DNA of 64,000 nucleotides from Desulfobulbaceae bacterium (GCA_023544645.1 JAMJFO010000005.1:39059-103058); one strand, 5' to 3'. Numbered from the stretch's first letter, positions 35,041-45,236 are shown. Program-made: numbers and translations. Notes: a model not told the origin generated them from the letters alone.

Positions 35041-35550
35041 ATGATGAATACAGATAAAAAATCCATTGTCCGCGGCATAATTATTTCCATATTCATCTGC
35101 CTCTTTGCGGCGGCAAACACATCGGCCGATGAATATGAAGGAATTAAGGGACTCGACACAATAAAGGCCGTATTTGATGTGCGGGCCGGCAATGTAAAGA
35201 GTGCGGCCATGCAGCTTGATCTCGTCCACAAGACATTCAAAGATACAAGCATCAGGGAGATTACTACAGCTCCTGATTTCGTTGTCGTTATCGCAGGCCC
35301 GGCCACCAAACTTGTGACAACAAACACCAAAGGATTTTCCGCCGAAGAAAAAGTACAACTTGAACAGATATCCGGGACCATTGCCGCCATGGCCGCCGAC
35401 GGCATCAAGATCGAAATCTGCATGTTTGCGGCAAGAGCATTTGGGGTTGATCCGGCAACGGTGCTGCCTGGAATAAAACAGGTGGAAAACGGATGGATTT
35501 CCCTGATCGGCTACCAGGCAAAAGGATACGCTCTCGTTGCCCTGTATTAA
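35041..35550 (+). CDS. Secreted DsrE-family-like protein
   Basis: 169 aa. Signal peptide at about 1-31 (IVRGIIISIFICLFAAANTS). The mature part matches the DsrE/DsrF/YchN fold: DTIKAVFDVRAGNVKSAAMQ, DFVVVIAGPATKLVT, and the late block GIKIEICMFAARAFGVDPAT with GYQAKGYALVALY. The Cys in IEICMF sits where DsrE proteins often carry a persulfide cysteine. Periplasmic DsrE relatives are linked to sulfur transfer or trafficking. GGAGGG lies 4-7 bases before tandem ATGs at 35041 and 35044. Monocistronic. Confidence 0.75.
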   Translation: MMNTDKKSIVRGIIISIFICLFAAANTSADEYEGIKGLDTIKAVFDVRAGNVKSAAMQLDLVHKTFKDTSIREITTAPDFVVVIAGPATKLVTTNTKGFSAEEKVQLEQISGTIAAMAADGIKIEICMFAARAFGVDPATVLPGIKQVENGWISLIGYQAKGYALVALY

Positions 35551-35608
35551 CGTCAAAAAATCTCTTCACCGGGGAGGGGCGCTGCAATAACAGCATTTCA
35601 GGCAGAGA

Positions 35609-37609
35609 TCAGGAGAACTGTTTCGGTTGAAACTTTTTTACCATTCTCTGCAGCGACAGAACCTCTTTGTCGCCTGCGCTTCTCCCATAGCGCAGCTGCA
35701 CGTACAGGTCGACGATTTCATGCATCTGCCTCCCCATCTCCGGTCGTTGCCGGAGCACAAACCTCTGATAATCAATGGGCCCCTGCCCCGGATTTCTCTC
35801 CAAACCGACTCTGCCGAGTTTCTGACAGAATTCTATCCAGGAGAGCGCCGGTTGATCCTGTGACGGTTTCTGCCTGCGAAGCAGAATAATACTTGCTGCC
35901 AGGGCCATTGAAGCCAGAATCATCAAGCTTATCATCAAAGCCTTCAGCGGACCGGCGCCACTTTCCAGATCTATGCCGAAACGGGAAAAAAGGTCCACCT
36001 GCTCAAAGGCCGAGTACCCCATGACCCATTTGTTCCACCTGCTGTTGATAAAATCCAGGTAACCTGCAATGGGCTCCACAAATGGTTCAAGGGGCGTGCC
36101 CCTGAAATAAGCCATGAGTCCGATTAACTCGCTGTCCGGAACAGATCCGATAATATCCCCGCTCAACCTGTCCGGAGCCACGGCAGCCGTCGGATCAACC
36201 CGGATCCATCCTTTTCCGTCCACCCATACCTCACACCAGGCATGCGCCTGAGACTGCCGCACCACAAGGTATTCTCCGTACAGATTTCTGACTCCCCCCA
36301 GATAGCCGACCACAACACGGGCCGGCACTCCTGCGGCACGCATGAGAAAAGCAAAGGCCGTGGCATAGTGTTCACAGAAGCCCTTACGGCTCTCAAAAAG
36401 AAAAACATCAACCAGGTTTTCCGGCCGACCGGGGACTGCGCCGTCAGCGCCGGCGGGCAAAGGTGGCGGATTAAGGGTATAGAGAAAAGGTTGTTCCCGG
36501 AAATAGGCCAGCGCCTTGTTAATATAGTCACGGGTATCCTCTGATTGCTCATACCAGCCCACAGCCAAAGCTCTGGCTCGAGGATTGATTTCAGGCGGCA
36601 GGTTAACCCCATCCTTCCCCAAACTACCCCGTACTACATCGATGGAATCAGGATAAGAAATTCCGGTATAGGAAACTCTTTGGGTTATTTCCCTCCAGCG
36701 ATAATAGCTGAAATCATCATAAAGCCATGAACGCGGCAAGGAAATCCGCATGGGCAGATCCAGTGTTATCAGCCAATGCTCGTTGTGCGGCTCCAGGGTC
36801 AATGTATAGTTGACAACTCCTGAAGTTGCTGACCGACGAGGAGAAGGACCCCGCTGTGTTCCACCGCGGCGCCAGGTGTGCCCGTCAAAATCCCATAAAA
36901 CAACACCACGCCAATACAGCTGATCCTGCTGGGGGATATCCCCGTCAAACTCCACCCTAAATGCAACTTCTCTATTCTGCGCCATATTTGCAATATCCCC
37001 GAAGCCCATCCGGTCGGAAAATCCGCTTTGCGCGGCCTGAATGGGCGCACGTCCCAACCCCCCGCCTTCTATGCGGGGAAAGAGCATGAACAAAAGGATC
37101 ATAAGAGGCAGGGCCTGGACCATGAGGAGGGCGGAAAGCTTCAAAGGCCCCAGAATTCGATGCCCCGGCTGGTTGACATGTATCAGTACCGCCGTGGTGA
37201 ACAAAACTGAAATAAGCATGTATGTTGTCGCATAAATCGAATCATCAAAAAAGAGAGTGCCGACAATGAGGAAGTAGCAGAGGATGACCGTGGTCATCCG
37301 GTTTCCCTTGTTCCTGATGTCTAAAACTTTCAGGCAGATCATCAGGGCCAGCAGCGAGACAAAAGCTTCGATGGTGAATCCCTCATTGGTCGCCATCGCT
37401 ATGAGAAAAAATATTCCGACCAGAATGAGCCTGGTCATTCTGCCGGGTAAACGCCAGGAAAAATATGCAGCGGCAACGGTAAATCCCCACATGTGGAGAA
37501 TGGCAATCACTGCCCACATGGAAATATTGAAAAAATGCGGGAGGGTGCAGACAACTATAACACTGAGAATCGGCAGTGCATGCCGGTCGACAAAGAACTC
37601 TTTCTTCAT
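35609..37609 (-). CDS. Membrane transglutaminase-like protein (DUF3488 / TgpA type)
   Basis: 667 aa. About six TM segments in residues 10-180, a periplasmic transglutaminase domain with an intact triad C412 (SRKGFCEHYATAF), H457 (SQAHAWCEVW) and D472 (WIRVDPTAA), a last TM near 600, and a cytoplasmic tail. The TgpA family is essential in Pseudomonas; substrates are unknown. The ATG overlaps the stop of the DUF58 gene (ATGA), so translation is coupled. The longer frame reaching back to 37741 overlaps DUF58 and is not real. Third gene of a MoxR-DUF58-transglutaminase operon. Confidence 0.92.
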   Translation of the reverse strand: MKKEFFVDRHALPILSVIVVCTLPHFFNISMWAVIAILHMWGFTVAAAYFSWRLPGRMTRLILVGIFFLIAMATNEGFTIEAFVSLLALMICLKVLDIRNKGNRMTTVILCYFLIVGTLFFDDSIYATTYMLISVLFTTAVLIHVNQPGHRILGPLKLSALLMVQALPLMILLFMLFPRIEGGGLGRAPIQAAQSGFSDRMGFGDIANMAQNREVAFRVEFDGDIPQQDQLYWRGVVLWDFDGHTWRRGGTQRGPSPRRSATSGVVNYTLTLEPHNEHWLITLDLPMRISLPRSWLYDDFSYYRWREITQRVSYTGISYPDSIDVVRGSLGKDGVNLPPEINPRARALAVGWYEQSEDTRDYINKALAYFREQPFLYTLNPPPLPAGADGAVPGRPENLVDVFLFESRKGFCEHYATAFAFLMRAAGVPARVVVGYLGGVRNLYGEYLVVRQSQAHAWCEVWVDGKGWIRVDPTAAVAPDRLSGDIIGSVPDSELIGLMAYFRGTPLEPFVEPIAGYLDFINSRWNKWVMGYSAFEQVDLFSRFGIDLESGAGPLKALMISLMILASMALAASIILLRRQKPSQDQPALSWIEFCQKLGRVGLERNPGQGPIDYQRFVLRQRPEMGRQMHEIVDLYVQLRYGRSAGDKEVLSLQRMVKKFQPKQFS

Positions 37610-38565
37610 TGCCCAACCAACGCCAGCGCCCTGAGGCATTGCCGCTTGTGGGCGGCGCCCTGGCCAGGTTCCAGAATTCTTTTTCCGAGCTTCAATCCAT
37701 AGGATAGATGCATAGCCTCGGCGCTCAAGATCATATGGCATATTCTGGAAATCCTGAATTCCACATCCGGGCCGCCAACTGCTTCAAGATCGAAATAGAC
37801 AGTCTTGCCAACCTGCCCTTCAAATTTTTTTGTGAGCAGTCCCTGACCGCGGGAGTAGGATTTCCACGATACCCGCTGCAGGGGATCCCCGGGCTGATAA
37901 GCAAACAGGCCGGCAAAATCATCCACTCCTTCACCACCGCTATCCCCTGCACTTTCACTCTGATCCCATGCCCGGGCGGTAATCATCGGCCCAGCTATCG
38001 GCTTCGGGTAGACAAGGCATGAGGCATCAACAAAAAGGACCGACCACGCGCGAAATAATCCCAGTGGATAGGTTGTGGAGACATAAAGCTGCCTGGGAGC
38101 CAGCATTCCTCTTGCAACGGTTTCATGGGGCACGGATACCACCATTTTTCCCCGCGCCGGCAAATGATCCACAGTCATCGGTTTTCCATCGGCAAAATAG
38201 ATCGAAAGTGCCTGGTGGCTGCGGCCTGACGCATTGAGACTGATTTCAAATTGTGCGTTTTGTCCGGCAAAAACAGGGGGGGCTTTCACAGAGAGCAAAA
38301 CAAGACCTGAAATATTGCGGTACGTATAAAAAATCGAGACCAAACCTATGCCGCACAGCAGAAAGACAAAAATAAAACCCAGATTATTATTATGATTAAT
38401 AGATCCAAAAAGGATGGCCATCAACAAGGTAAAAAAGACAAAACCATGGCGAGAGGGGAATACATAGATCCTGTTATGGCGGAGACTGACCGGCAAGGCA
38501 ATCCTTCCGCGAGCAAGGATCCTGTTGAATATATGTCTTTGAATGGGGAGAGAAAAACTGCTCAT
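37606..38565 (-). CDS. DUF58 domain-containing membrane protein
   Basis: 319 aa. Two TM segments at about residues 40-85, a beta-rich region, then the DUF58 block VYPKPIAGPM and DFAGLFAYQPGDPLQRVSWK, followed by YSRGQGLLTKKFEG. DUF58 proteins are vWA-like and act with MoxR AAA ATPases. The start lies inside the end of the MoxR gene by four bases and the stop overlaps the transglutaminase start, so all three are tightly coupled. Confidence 0.9.
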   Translation of the reverse strand: MSSFSLPIQRHIFNRILARGRIALPVSLRHNRIYVFPSRHGFVFFTLLMAILFGSINHNNNLGFIFVFLLCGIGLVSIFYTYRNISGLVLLSVKAPPVFAGQNAQFEISLNASGRSHQALSIYFADGKPMTVDHLPARGKMVVSVPHETVARGMLAPRQLYVSTTYPLGLFRAWSVLFVDASCLVYPKPIAGPMITARAWDQSESAGDSGGEGVDDFAGLFAYQPGDPLQRVSWKSYSRGQGLLTKKFEGQVGKTVYFDLEAVGGPDVEFRISRICHMILSAEAMHLSYGLKLGKRILEPGQGAAHKRQCLRALALVGQ

Positions 38566-39533
38566 ACAGTTACTGGCACGGAAAGCAACAACTCCATAAG
38601 ATCTTCTTTAGCAACTTCACCCTGTCCATCCATCTGGCGAAGTCGATGCCCCACCACATATGGCAATACTTTCTGCACGTCCTCGGGGAGAACAAAATCG
38701 CGCCCGTGTATAAATGCCCAGGAACGGGCAGCTCGTAACAGGGCTAGACCGGCGCGGGGTGAAAGCCCGACATGAAAGACAGGAGAACTCCGCGTATAAT
38801 CAATGAGATTCTGGACATAGTCAACCAATGCATCGGACACATGGACAGCCGCCACCAACTTCTGAAATGAAACCACTTCCTGGGGCGATACCAGGGATTT
38901 GATTTCTTCCATTAGATGCTTGGTCCCGCCTCCTCGAAGCAGATTCTGCTCAGAAGCGCGATCAGGATACCCCAGTTCTATACGAATAAGAAAACGGTCA
39001 AGCTGGGATTCCGGCAGCGGAAAGGTGCCGGCTTGTTCAAGCGGGTTCTGGGTGGCAATGACAAAAAAAGGTTTTGCCAGCGCCCGCGTCTCCCCTTCGA
39101 TGGTTACCTGGTCTTCCTCCATGGCCTCCAGCAAGGCGCTCTGCGTTTTGGGGGTTGCCCGATTGATTTCATCGGAAAGCAGCACCTGGGTGAAAATGGG
39201 CCCCGGATGGAACTTGAAACTGCCGGTTTTTTGCTCAAAAACCGAAACTCCCAGAATGTCGCCGGGCAGCATATCGCTTGTGCACTGTATCCTCCGGAAT
39301 TCAAGACCCAGACTTTCAGCAAGAACTTTAGCCAGGGTTGTCTTTCCAATACCTGGAATATCCTCAATAAGCAGATGTCCCTGGGCAAGGAGACAGCATA
39401 ACGCTGTTTGAATCTGCTCTTTTTTGCCCAGAATCACCCTCCCCACCTGGGAAACAATCCTGTCGCAAACTTCGTGGAGGGTGTTCTCCGTATCAGATAT
39501 GGCTTCCGCGCCTCGTTCTTTGTCAATAATCAT
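38562..39533 (-). CDS. MoxR-family AAA+ ATPase
   Basis: 323 aa. Walker A EDIPGIGKTTLAKVLA, Walker B / sensor region LLSDEINRATPKTQSALLEA, ATQNPLEQAGTFPLPESQLD (MoxR signature) and a C-terminal lid with SPRAGLALLRAARSWA. Chaperone-like ATPase thought to act on vWA/DUF58 partners. ATG at 39533 gives the family-typical N-terminus; an ATG at 39587 overlaps the diguanylate cyclase end and adds 18 residues of unlikely sequence. Heads the MoxR-DUF58-transglutaminase set. Confidence 0.92.
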   Translation of the reverse strand: MIIDKERGAEAISDTENTLHEVCDRIVSQVGRVILGKKEQIQTALCCLLAQGHLLIEDIPGIGKTTLAKVLAESLGLEFRRIQCTSDMLPGDILGVSVFEQKTGSFKFHPGPIFTQVLLSDEINRATPKTQSALLEAMEEDQVTIEGETRALAKPFFVIATQNPLEQAGTFPLPESQLDRFLIRIELGYPDRASEQNLLRGGGTKHLMEEIKSLVSPQEVVSFQKLVAAVHVSDALVDYVQNLIDYTRSSPVFHVGLSPRAGLALLRAARSWAFIHGRDFVLPEDVQKVLPYVVGHRLRQMDGQGEVAKEDLMELLLSVPVTV

Positions 39534-39565
39534 ATTCTGTCTTTTCAAGCTGGTAGATGGCCGGT

Positions 39566-40645
39566 TCAAAAGGTGATATTTTCCCATATCACCTGGTTTC
39601 TGCCGTAACTCTTTGCCCGGTAGAGTCTTTTGTCCGCCTCATCGATCAGTTTTTCCCCGGTGAGTTCGTCCAGTTCACTGGCAGCGGTCACTCCGATGGA
39701 GATGGTCAGGGGAATCGACTGTCCGTCAAAAACGAACGGGGTGATCTCAATCCGCTGCCGGACCCGTTCGGCAAATTCCTTCCCTTCATAAATATCGCCC
39801 AGGGTAATGCCGTAAAATTCTTCGCCGCCAAAACGGCCGATATCGTCAGAGCGCCGCTTCACATCGTTCATCACCTGAGCCAGGGTCGCCAGGATGTAAT
39901 CACCGGCCCGGTGCCCGTAGCCATCATTGACCTCCTTGAAATGGTCGATATCCATGAGCAGAAAAACAAAGTCATCGATATGATTACGTTGATACTCGGC
40001 AATTTTGAGTTCAAGGCTCCGGTGCATGATGATCCGGTTGGGCAGGCTGGTCAGCTGATCGAAATAGCCGATCTGCTCCAGCAGATCCTTGTGCACCATT
40101 TCGTTGGTCACATCCGTCAGGAAACCAAAGGAAAGAGAAATCCGGTCCTCTGGAAAGTTCTCCACCCGGGCTCGGTCCTTGAGCCAGATATACGCCGACT
40201 CATCGCCCAGCGACACCTTGTAATCCGCTTCAACGTTGCCTTTCTGCGCCACTTCCGCCCGCAGGCCGCTTCGCATACCGGATAATTCCTGCCCACTGCG
40301 CACGGTTTCCTTTATCCCGGCTTCCACCTCGCTCCAGTGAAAAAGCCGGTGATCAACAACCGCGTCCCGGAACCTGGCAGCCAACTCCCTGGTGCCGCAG
40401 CCGAACAGCCGGGTGAAATGGTGGCCGGCAAACTCGTACCACATGATGTTATCATCATGTTTCCAGGCCGTGATATAGGGAATACCGGGGACGCCTGTCG
40501 TATCAAACGCTTGAAAGGATGCCACCAGTTCGGCGAGCCTCTTCTTGACTTCGCTGCTGTATTCTTCGTGGAGAATCCGGCCGGTATAGTCGGTCAGGCC
40601 ATATTTCCGCATGAACTTGTTCATAGCTTTTTCCCATGCATCCAA
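39566..40645 (-). CDS. Diguanylate cyclase with N-terminal PAS-like sensor
   Basis: 359 aa, soluble. Residues about 40-185 look like a PAS/PAC sensor (WYEFAGHHFTRLFGCGTREL, SFGFLTDVTNEMV); residues about 190-355 form a GGDEF domain with intact active site RFGGEEF (GGEEF at 273-277) and an upstream inhibitory site RRSD (264-267), five residues before. It should therefore make c-di-GMP with product feedback. FDQLTSLPNRIIMHRSLE is the canonical start of the domain. 38 bases downstream of the Sfum_1244-like gene and probably co-transcribed with it. Confidence 0.93.
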   Translation of the reverse strand: MDAWEKAMNKFMRKYGLTDYTGRILHEEYSSEVKKRLAELVASFQAFDTTGVPGIPYITAWKHDDNIMWYEFAGHHFTRLFGCGTRELAARFRDAVVDHRLFHWSEVEAGIKETVRSGQELSGMRSGLRAEVAQKGNVEADYKVSLGDESAYIWLKDRARVENFPEDRISLSFGFLTDVTNEMVHKDLLEQIGYFDQLTSLPNRIIMHRSLELKIAEYQRNHIDDFVFLLMDIDHFKEVNDGYGHRAGDYILATLAQVMNDVKRRSDDIGRFGGEEFYGITLGDIYEGKEFAERVRQRIEITPFVFDGQSIPLTISIGVTAASELDELTGEKLIDEADKRLYRAKSYGRNQVIWENITF

Positions 40646-40683
40646 TCGGGGACAGGGTGCTTAATTCAAGGCAATAAAACCGG

Positions 40684-41780
40684 CTACTGCTCCTGTTCAG
40701 GAATTTCCAAACCAAGCGGCACCAGAATTTCATCATAGAAGCGAAGCTTTACCTGCTCTCCGTCCTCCCTGCCGATAAGATCGGCAATCCGGCGGATTTT
40801 CTCCGCCATCCGCCGGCAGTTGTCACGGCAGGTGATCCGGGCCTGGTCGATCAGGTTCCAGTCCCCTTCCTGCAGATAGCGGTCAAACGCTTCAATGATG
40901 CCGGGAGAGAGAACTCTGCGCAACCCTGCAAGAAAACCGACATAGAATCCGAGGGACGCGTCTCTTTTTTCCCTGGTGATAAAACTGATCATCCCCTGCG
41001 GATGGGTATCTGCCAGCACATCCTTGACAGCCCTTGCCACATACTCTATGGCCGAATCGGGAAATGTCGAGACGATCTTTTGCTGTGTTGCGCTGTCAAA
41101 GGTACGCTGCAGCATCTCTCCCACTTCATGATGGATGAAAATGGGGATCTCTTCATCGACAATGATATCAAGCCGCTGCCTGAATGCCTGTTGATCGAGC
41201 TTCCCGTCGGTCAGGATGCCGTAGTGATCAAGGGCGTGGTGGAGCGAGGCTTTGCTGGAGGAGCGTATCTCCTGGATATGATCCCAGAAAAAAAACGCAG
41301 GGGATCGCGCCGGATAATGATGGTCTTGTCCTGGAGCATGGCAAAGGGGCAGGAGAGTTCCCTGGCCATTTCCCGGCCGAGGATCACCACCGGACATCCT
41401 TCAACGGTCTCTTGCCCTGCCTGCTCCGCGACAAAAAATATCGCTTTTAATGATCGACCGTATCCCGCCCCGTAAACCAGCCCTTCCCTGGCCAGCAGGC
41501 TGTTGACTTGCCGCAGTTCAAAGGGGTCTTCATCCCTGCCGTCAACCTCAAGGGAAAGATACGAATCCTCAACAATCGTTTCCCAGTACGTTTCCTTGGC
41601 TTCTATCCAGTCGAGGAGAGCTGCGGTTTCCGGCTCCTGCCAGGGCTGGATATCATGTTCCCATTTATACAGGTTGCGGAGTTTGAGAACCAGGGCACAG
41701 ATGGAATAAATGCCGTTATCCCGGGCATCGGAGATATCGCAATTATGCTGGATTGTCCCTATCAGTTTGCTGTCGGTCAT
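40684..41780 (-). pseudogene. Sfum_1244-like protein split by a homopolymer frameshift
   Basis: Two overlapping frames make one protein: the N-terminal part starts at ATG 41780 (MTDSKLIGTIQHNCDISDAR) and the C-terminal part runs to the stop at 40684. The switch lies at an A8 run (41288-41295, T8 in the coding strand): adding one base changes DPLRFFS into DPLRFFFWDHIQEIRSS and joins the frames. Intact length would be about 365 aa. I recognise the family only as the uncharacterised Sfum_1244 type. It could be a sequencing error, a true mutation, or slippage-corrected expression. Confidence 0.7.
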
Positions 41781-42109
41781 AAAACGGCCATGAGGAAAGA
41801 GAAATTGTATGTCCTGTTATTTTGTACCGGCGTCTTGCCAACACTGCAAGAACTTTAAAAAACTGTTGCAAAAATAACCTGTTCAGTCCATTGTTAACAC
41901 CATATCAATTTCAAGCCTGTATGGTATTTTCCGCCCATGCTACAGAAACTGATCATCCACCGGATATGTTGTCGCGGCAGCCGCATATCTTGCAAAAATT
42001 CTCACCTCGCTGTTTTCCTGGCTGGCAAACAGGCTATAGCTGGATTCCTTATTAAAATCATGCTACTGTAATTCGCATCGAAAAATCACCAGATCACCAG
42101 AGATAAGGT
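41781..42109. other. Divergent intergenic region, nothing specific seen
   Basis: 329 bases between the divergent starts at 41780 and 42110. AT-rich in places; it must hold promoters for both directions, but I could not pick convincing boxes. No ORF, tRNA or repeat recognised. Confidence 0.3.
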
Positions 42110-42655
42110 ATGGCACCCTCCGCAACGCCACGAACAAAAAAAACACCTGATGTCCGCGATCTGCTTATTGTCGGTGATTTTATTACATATTTTCTCTGGC
42201 TCTTCATTCCCTTTGTGGTGATCGGGGCAATCTACGGTTTCTTTTACAAGTGCTATTTCATGTGCTTTCTGGTCAACCCTATCCTCTATGCCGGCGGAAT
42301 CACCTTGATCATTATTGTCATCAAACATGATGTCAACGATATCCTCGCCCTGGTCGGCCGCGCCGGAGAGCCGCAGCTGGCCCTGCATATCAAACACGCC
42401 AACACTATCCAGCAGATCAGCGTCCAGATGAGCGCTCAGGACCATCAAGGCGCGCTCAAGACCGTTAACAGGCTCCTCAAGGAGGAACCTGTGTATGCCA
42501 ATGCGCTCAATCTCAAAGGACAGATCCTGTTGGAAGGATCCGGCGATATCGACGGTGCCCGATCATGTTTTGACAGGGTCATGCAACTGGCCGCGCCGGA
42601 CAGTGAAGATTTCAAGCTGGCCCAGGCCCTGAAGGCCGCCACCTATGGTGAGTGA
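42110..42655 (+). CDS. Two-TM protein with C-terminal TPR-like region
   Basis: 181 aa. Two TM segments (about 26-50, WLFIPFVVIGAIYGFF, and 54-74, ILYAGGITLIIIVI), then a cytoplasmic region in which residues about 105-175 have TPR spacing (ALKTVNRLLKEEPVYANALN, DIDGARSCFDRVMQLAAPDS). GATAAGGT precedes the ATG. It lies 180 bases upstream of apbE on the same strand; whether it belongs to the nqr transcript is uncertain. Function unknown; TPRs suggest protein-protein contacts. Confidence 0.65.
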   Translation: MAPSATPRTKKTPDVRDLLIVGDFITYFLWLFIPFVVIGAIYGFFYKCYFMCFLVNPILYAGGITLIIIVIKHDVNDILALVGRAGEPQLALHIKHANTIQQISVQMSAQDHQGALKTVNRLLKEEPVYANALNLKGQILLEGSGDIDGARSCFDRVMQLAAPDSEDFKLAQALKAATYGE

Positions 42656-42835
42656 AATGTTGATGGAGAGCAGGATGGCTGCCCCCGGGCGGCGGAGTGA
42701 AATACGCATTACGACAAAAGCTGTTATTTTTTTCGTGAATTCAGGAGAGCAAGCAGGATAACCACCTTGCACGGTCACGGATTTGAACCGGCTGACCGGA
42801 ATCAAGGTTATCGAATCAAGAAACCAGGTGAGATA

Positions 42836-43861
42836 ATGAAGCAGCACAACGGAACCCTTCCCCGCATCAACCGCCGTGGCTTTCTCCAGATTGTTGCCGC
42901 CGCGGGGGCCGCAGGCGCATTATGGCATCTTGGCCTGAAACCGCAAAACCTCCCGAAACAGACCGTCCGCCAGAGCCGGACCATGATGGGGACCCAGATT
43001 AACCTCATCGTGCATGGGCCCGACCGCGACAGGTGCGAAGATGCCGTTGCAGCAACCTTTGCCCGCATGGATGAGCTGGTGGGCAGCCTGAGCAGGCATA
43101 ACCCGGAAAGCGATTTATCCGCTCTCAACGCCCGGGGCTTCCTTGCCGGTCCCAACGAAGATATCCGCCAGGTGCTTCTCCTGGCCGAGCATCTGGGCAG
43201 CGTCACCCAGGGCGCCTTTGACATCACGGTCCTCCCGTTGCTGGAACTCTATGACCGGTCAAAGGCTGACAATGTTGTGCCTTCTGAAGAATCAATCACC
43301 TCGGCGCTGCAACTGGTCGACTACCGGCAGGTGCATATCAGCCCCGCTGCCATCACCCTGGCCCGAAAGGGCATGGCCATCACCCTGGACGGCATCGGCA
43401 AGGGCTACATAGTCGACCAGGGCGCAGCAACCCTGCGATCCCACGGCTTCACCAACGTGTATGTGGAAGCCGGCGGCGACCTGATGGTTTCCGGCACCAA
43501 AGCCGAAAGCATGCCCTGGCGGATCGGGGTCACTCATCCCCGCCCCGGCAAGACCGGTAAAATGGTTGCCATTGACATCTCCGACCAAGCTGTGGCAACT
43601 TCCGGTGACTACATGCAGCCCTACACTGCGGACCTGCGGCATCATCATATCATTGATCCGCGCACCGGGATCTCGCCGCCGGAGCTTGCCAGCGCAACGG
43701 TTTCCGCCCCCACGGTCGCCCTGGCCGACGGATTGGCGACCGCGGCCATGGTCCTGGGACCGGTACGCGCCCTCGCCGTAGTCAATGCCATGCCCGACTG
43801 CGAGGGTTTTTTCATCGGCAAGGATCTGCGCCAATACCGGACAGAGGGGTTTCTGAGCTAG
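42836..43861 (+). CDS. apbE: FAD:protein FMN transferase ApbE
   Basis: 341 aa. N-terminal Tat-type signal (NRRGFLQIVAAAGAAGALW). ApbE core: TMMGTQINLIVHG, SRHNPESDLSALNA, QGAFDITVLPLLELY, LDGIGKGYIVDQGA, VEAGGDLMVSGT and ATSGDYMQPY, then HHIIDPRTG. It covalently attaches FMN via Thr residues of NqrB and NqrC, both encoded downstream. ATG 42836 has AGGTGAGATA upstream; the frame opens 23 codons earlier without meaning. The nqrA start is two bases after its stop, so this is one operon. Confidence 0.95.
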   Translation: MKQHNGTLPRINRRGFLQIVAAAGAAGALWHLGLKPQNLPKQTVRQSRTMMGTQINLIVHGPDRDRCEDAVAATFARMDELVGSLSRHNPESDLSALNARGFLAGPNEDIRQVLLLAEHLGSVTQGAFDITVLPLLELYDRSKADNVVPSEESITSALQLVDYRQVHISPAAITLARKGMAITLDGIGKGYIVDQGAATLRSHGFTNVYVEAGGDLMVSGTKAESMPWRIGVTHPRPGKTGKMVAIDISDQAVATSGDYMQPYTADLRHHHIIDPRTGISPPELASATVSAPTVALADGLATAAMVLGPVRALAVVNAMPDCEGFFIGKDLRQYRTEGFLS

Positions 43862-43862
43862 C

Positions 43863-45236
43863 ATGAACACCTTTCATCTCACCAGAGGGCTGGATATTCC
43901 CCTCGCCGGAGCGCCGGAACAGAGTATCAGACCCGGTCCGGAGATCAGCCATGTCGCCCTGCTCGGTGATGACTATATCGGCCTCAAACCGACCTTGCTG
44001 GTACAGGAGGGAGACCGGGTCAAACTCGGTCAGCCGCTGTTCACGGACAAAAAAAACCAGGACCTCCAATTCACCTCCCCCGGCTGCGGAACGGTCAAGG
44101 AAATCAACCGTGGAGCGAAAAGAAAATTCGAATCCCTGGTGATTTCTCTCGACGGCAATGAACAGACTACCTTTCCGGGCCTTGAGGGCCGGGCTGTCGA
44201 TAAACTTTCCGCCGAGGAAATCCGTTCCACCCTGCAGCAATCAGGACTGTGGTGCGGATTTCGCACCAGGCCCTACGGAAAAATCCCCGGAGTTGAAGCC
44301 CGCCCCGCTTCTCTCTTTGTCACGGCCATCGACACTGCGCCGCTTGCTCCCGATCCGCAGGTTGTCCTGGCCGAACAGCGTGAAGACTTCCTCCTCGGCC
44401 TGGATATCCTGCGCCGGTTTCTCCCTGTTCCCCTGAACCTCTGCGTGGCAGAGGGCTTTGATCCATCCGCGGTGGACCAGGACCAGATACACTTTCACTG
44501 TTTCAAGGGACCGCATCCGGCCGGCCTGCCCTCCACCCACATTCATTTCATTGATCCGGTCCACACCGGCAAAGAAGTGTGGCACATCTGCTATCAGGAT
44601 GTTGTCGGGATCGGACACCTCTTCAGGACGGGCACAATAGCAACGGAGCGAGTAATCTCCCTGGCCGGCCCTGAAATCTCAGCCCCCTGCCTTGTCAGAA
44701 CACGGATTGGCGCTTCCATCACGGAGCTCTGCGCCGGGAAGCTGTCGGAAAAGGCCGGCAACAGAATACTTTCCGGATCTGTGCTTGACGGCAGAAAGGC
44801 AGCGGGCATACATGATTATCTCGGCCGGTATCACCGGCAGGTGAGCGTCATCAGGGAAGGCAGCGGCCGCGGTTTTCTCAACTGGTACATGCCCGGCAGG
44901 GACCGTTTTTCGGTCACCCGCCTTTTTCTGTCCTCATTTCTCGGGGAAAGAAAATTTGCCATGAACTGCGCCCTCTGGGGAGGGAAACGGGCAATCTTTC
45001 CTCTCGGCACGTATGAAAAGGTGATGCCCCTTGATATCGTTGCCATATCCCTGCTCAAAAGCCTGGCATCCCGGGATGTTGAAAAATCAGAAGCCCTGGG
45101 CTGCCTGGAGCTGATTGAGGAGGATCTGGCCCTCTGCACCTTTGTCTGCCCGGGGAAAAATAATTACGGGCCAATGCTGCGCGACATGTTGACCATCATG
45201 GAAAAAGAAAGCGGAACAGACGGTGCGCCATCATGA
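43863..45236 (+). CDS. nqrA: Na+-translocating NADH:quinone oxidoreductase subunit A
   Basis: 457 aa. The NqrA pattern is visible: N-terminal TRGLDIPLAGAPEQSI, VALLGDDYIGLKPTLLVQEG, SPGCGTVKEINRGAKRKFES, and a C-terminal region with CTFVCPGKNNYGPMLRDML. It is the peripheral cytoplasmic subunit involved in quinone binding. The stop overlaps the nqrB start (ATGA). Length matches the family (about 446-460). Confidence 0.95.
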   Translation: MNTFHLTRGLDIPLAGAPEQSIRPGPEISHVALLGDDYIGLKPTLLVQEGDRVKLGQPLFTDKKNQDLQFTSPGCGTVKEINRGAKRKFESLVISLDGNEQTTFPGLEGRAVDKLSAEEIRSTLQQSGLWCGFRTRPYGKIPGVEARPASLFVTAIDTAPLAPDPQVVLAEQREDFLLGLDILRRFLPVPLNLCVAEGFDPSAVDQDQIHFHCFKGPHPAGLPSTHIHFIDPVHTGKEVWHICYQDVVGIGHLFRTGTIATERVISLAGPEISAPCLVRTRIGASITELCAGKLSEKAGNRILSGSVLDGRKAAGIHDYLGRYHRQVSVIREGSGRGFLNWYMPGRDRFSVTRLFLSSFLGERKFAMNCALWGGKRAIFPLGTYEKVMPLDIVAISLLKSLASRDVEKSEALGCLELIEEDLALCTFVCPGKNNYGPMLRDMLTIMEKESGTDGAPS

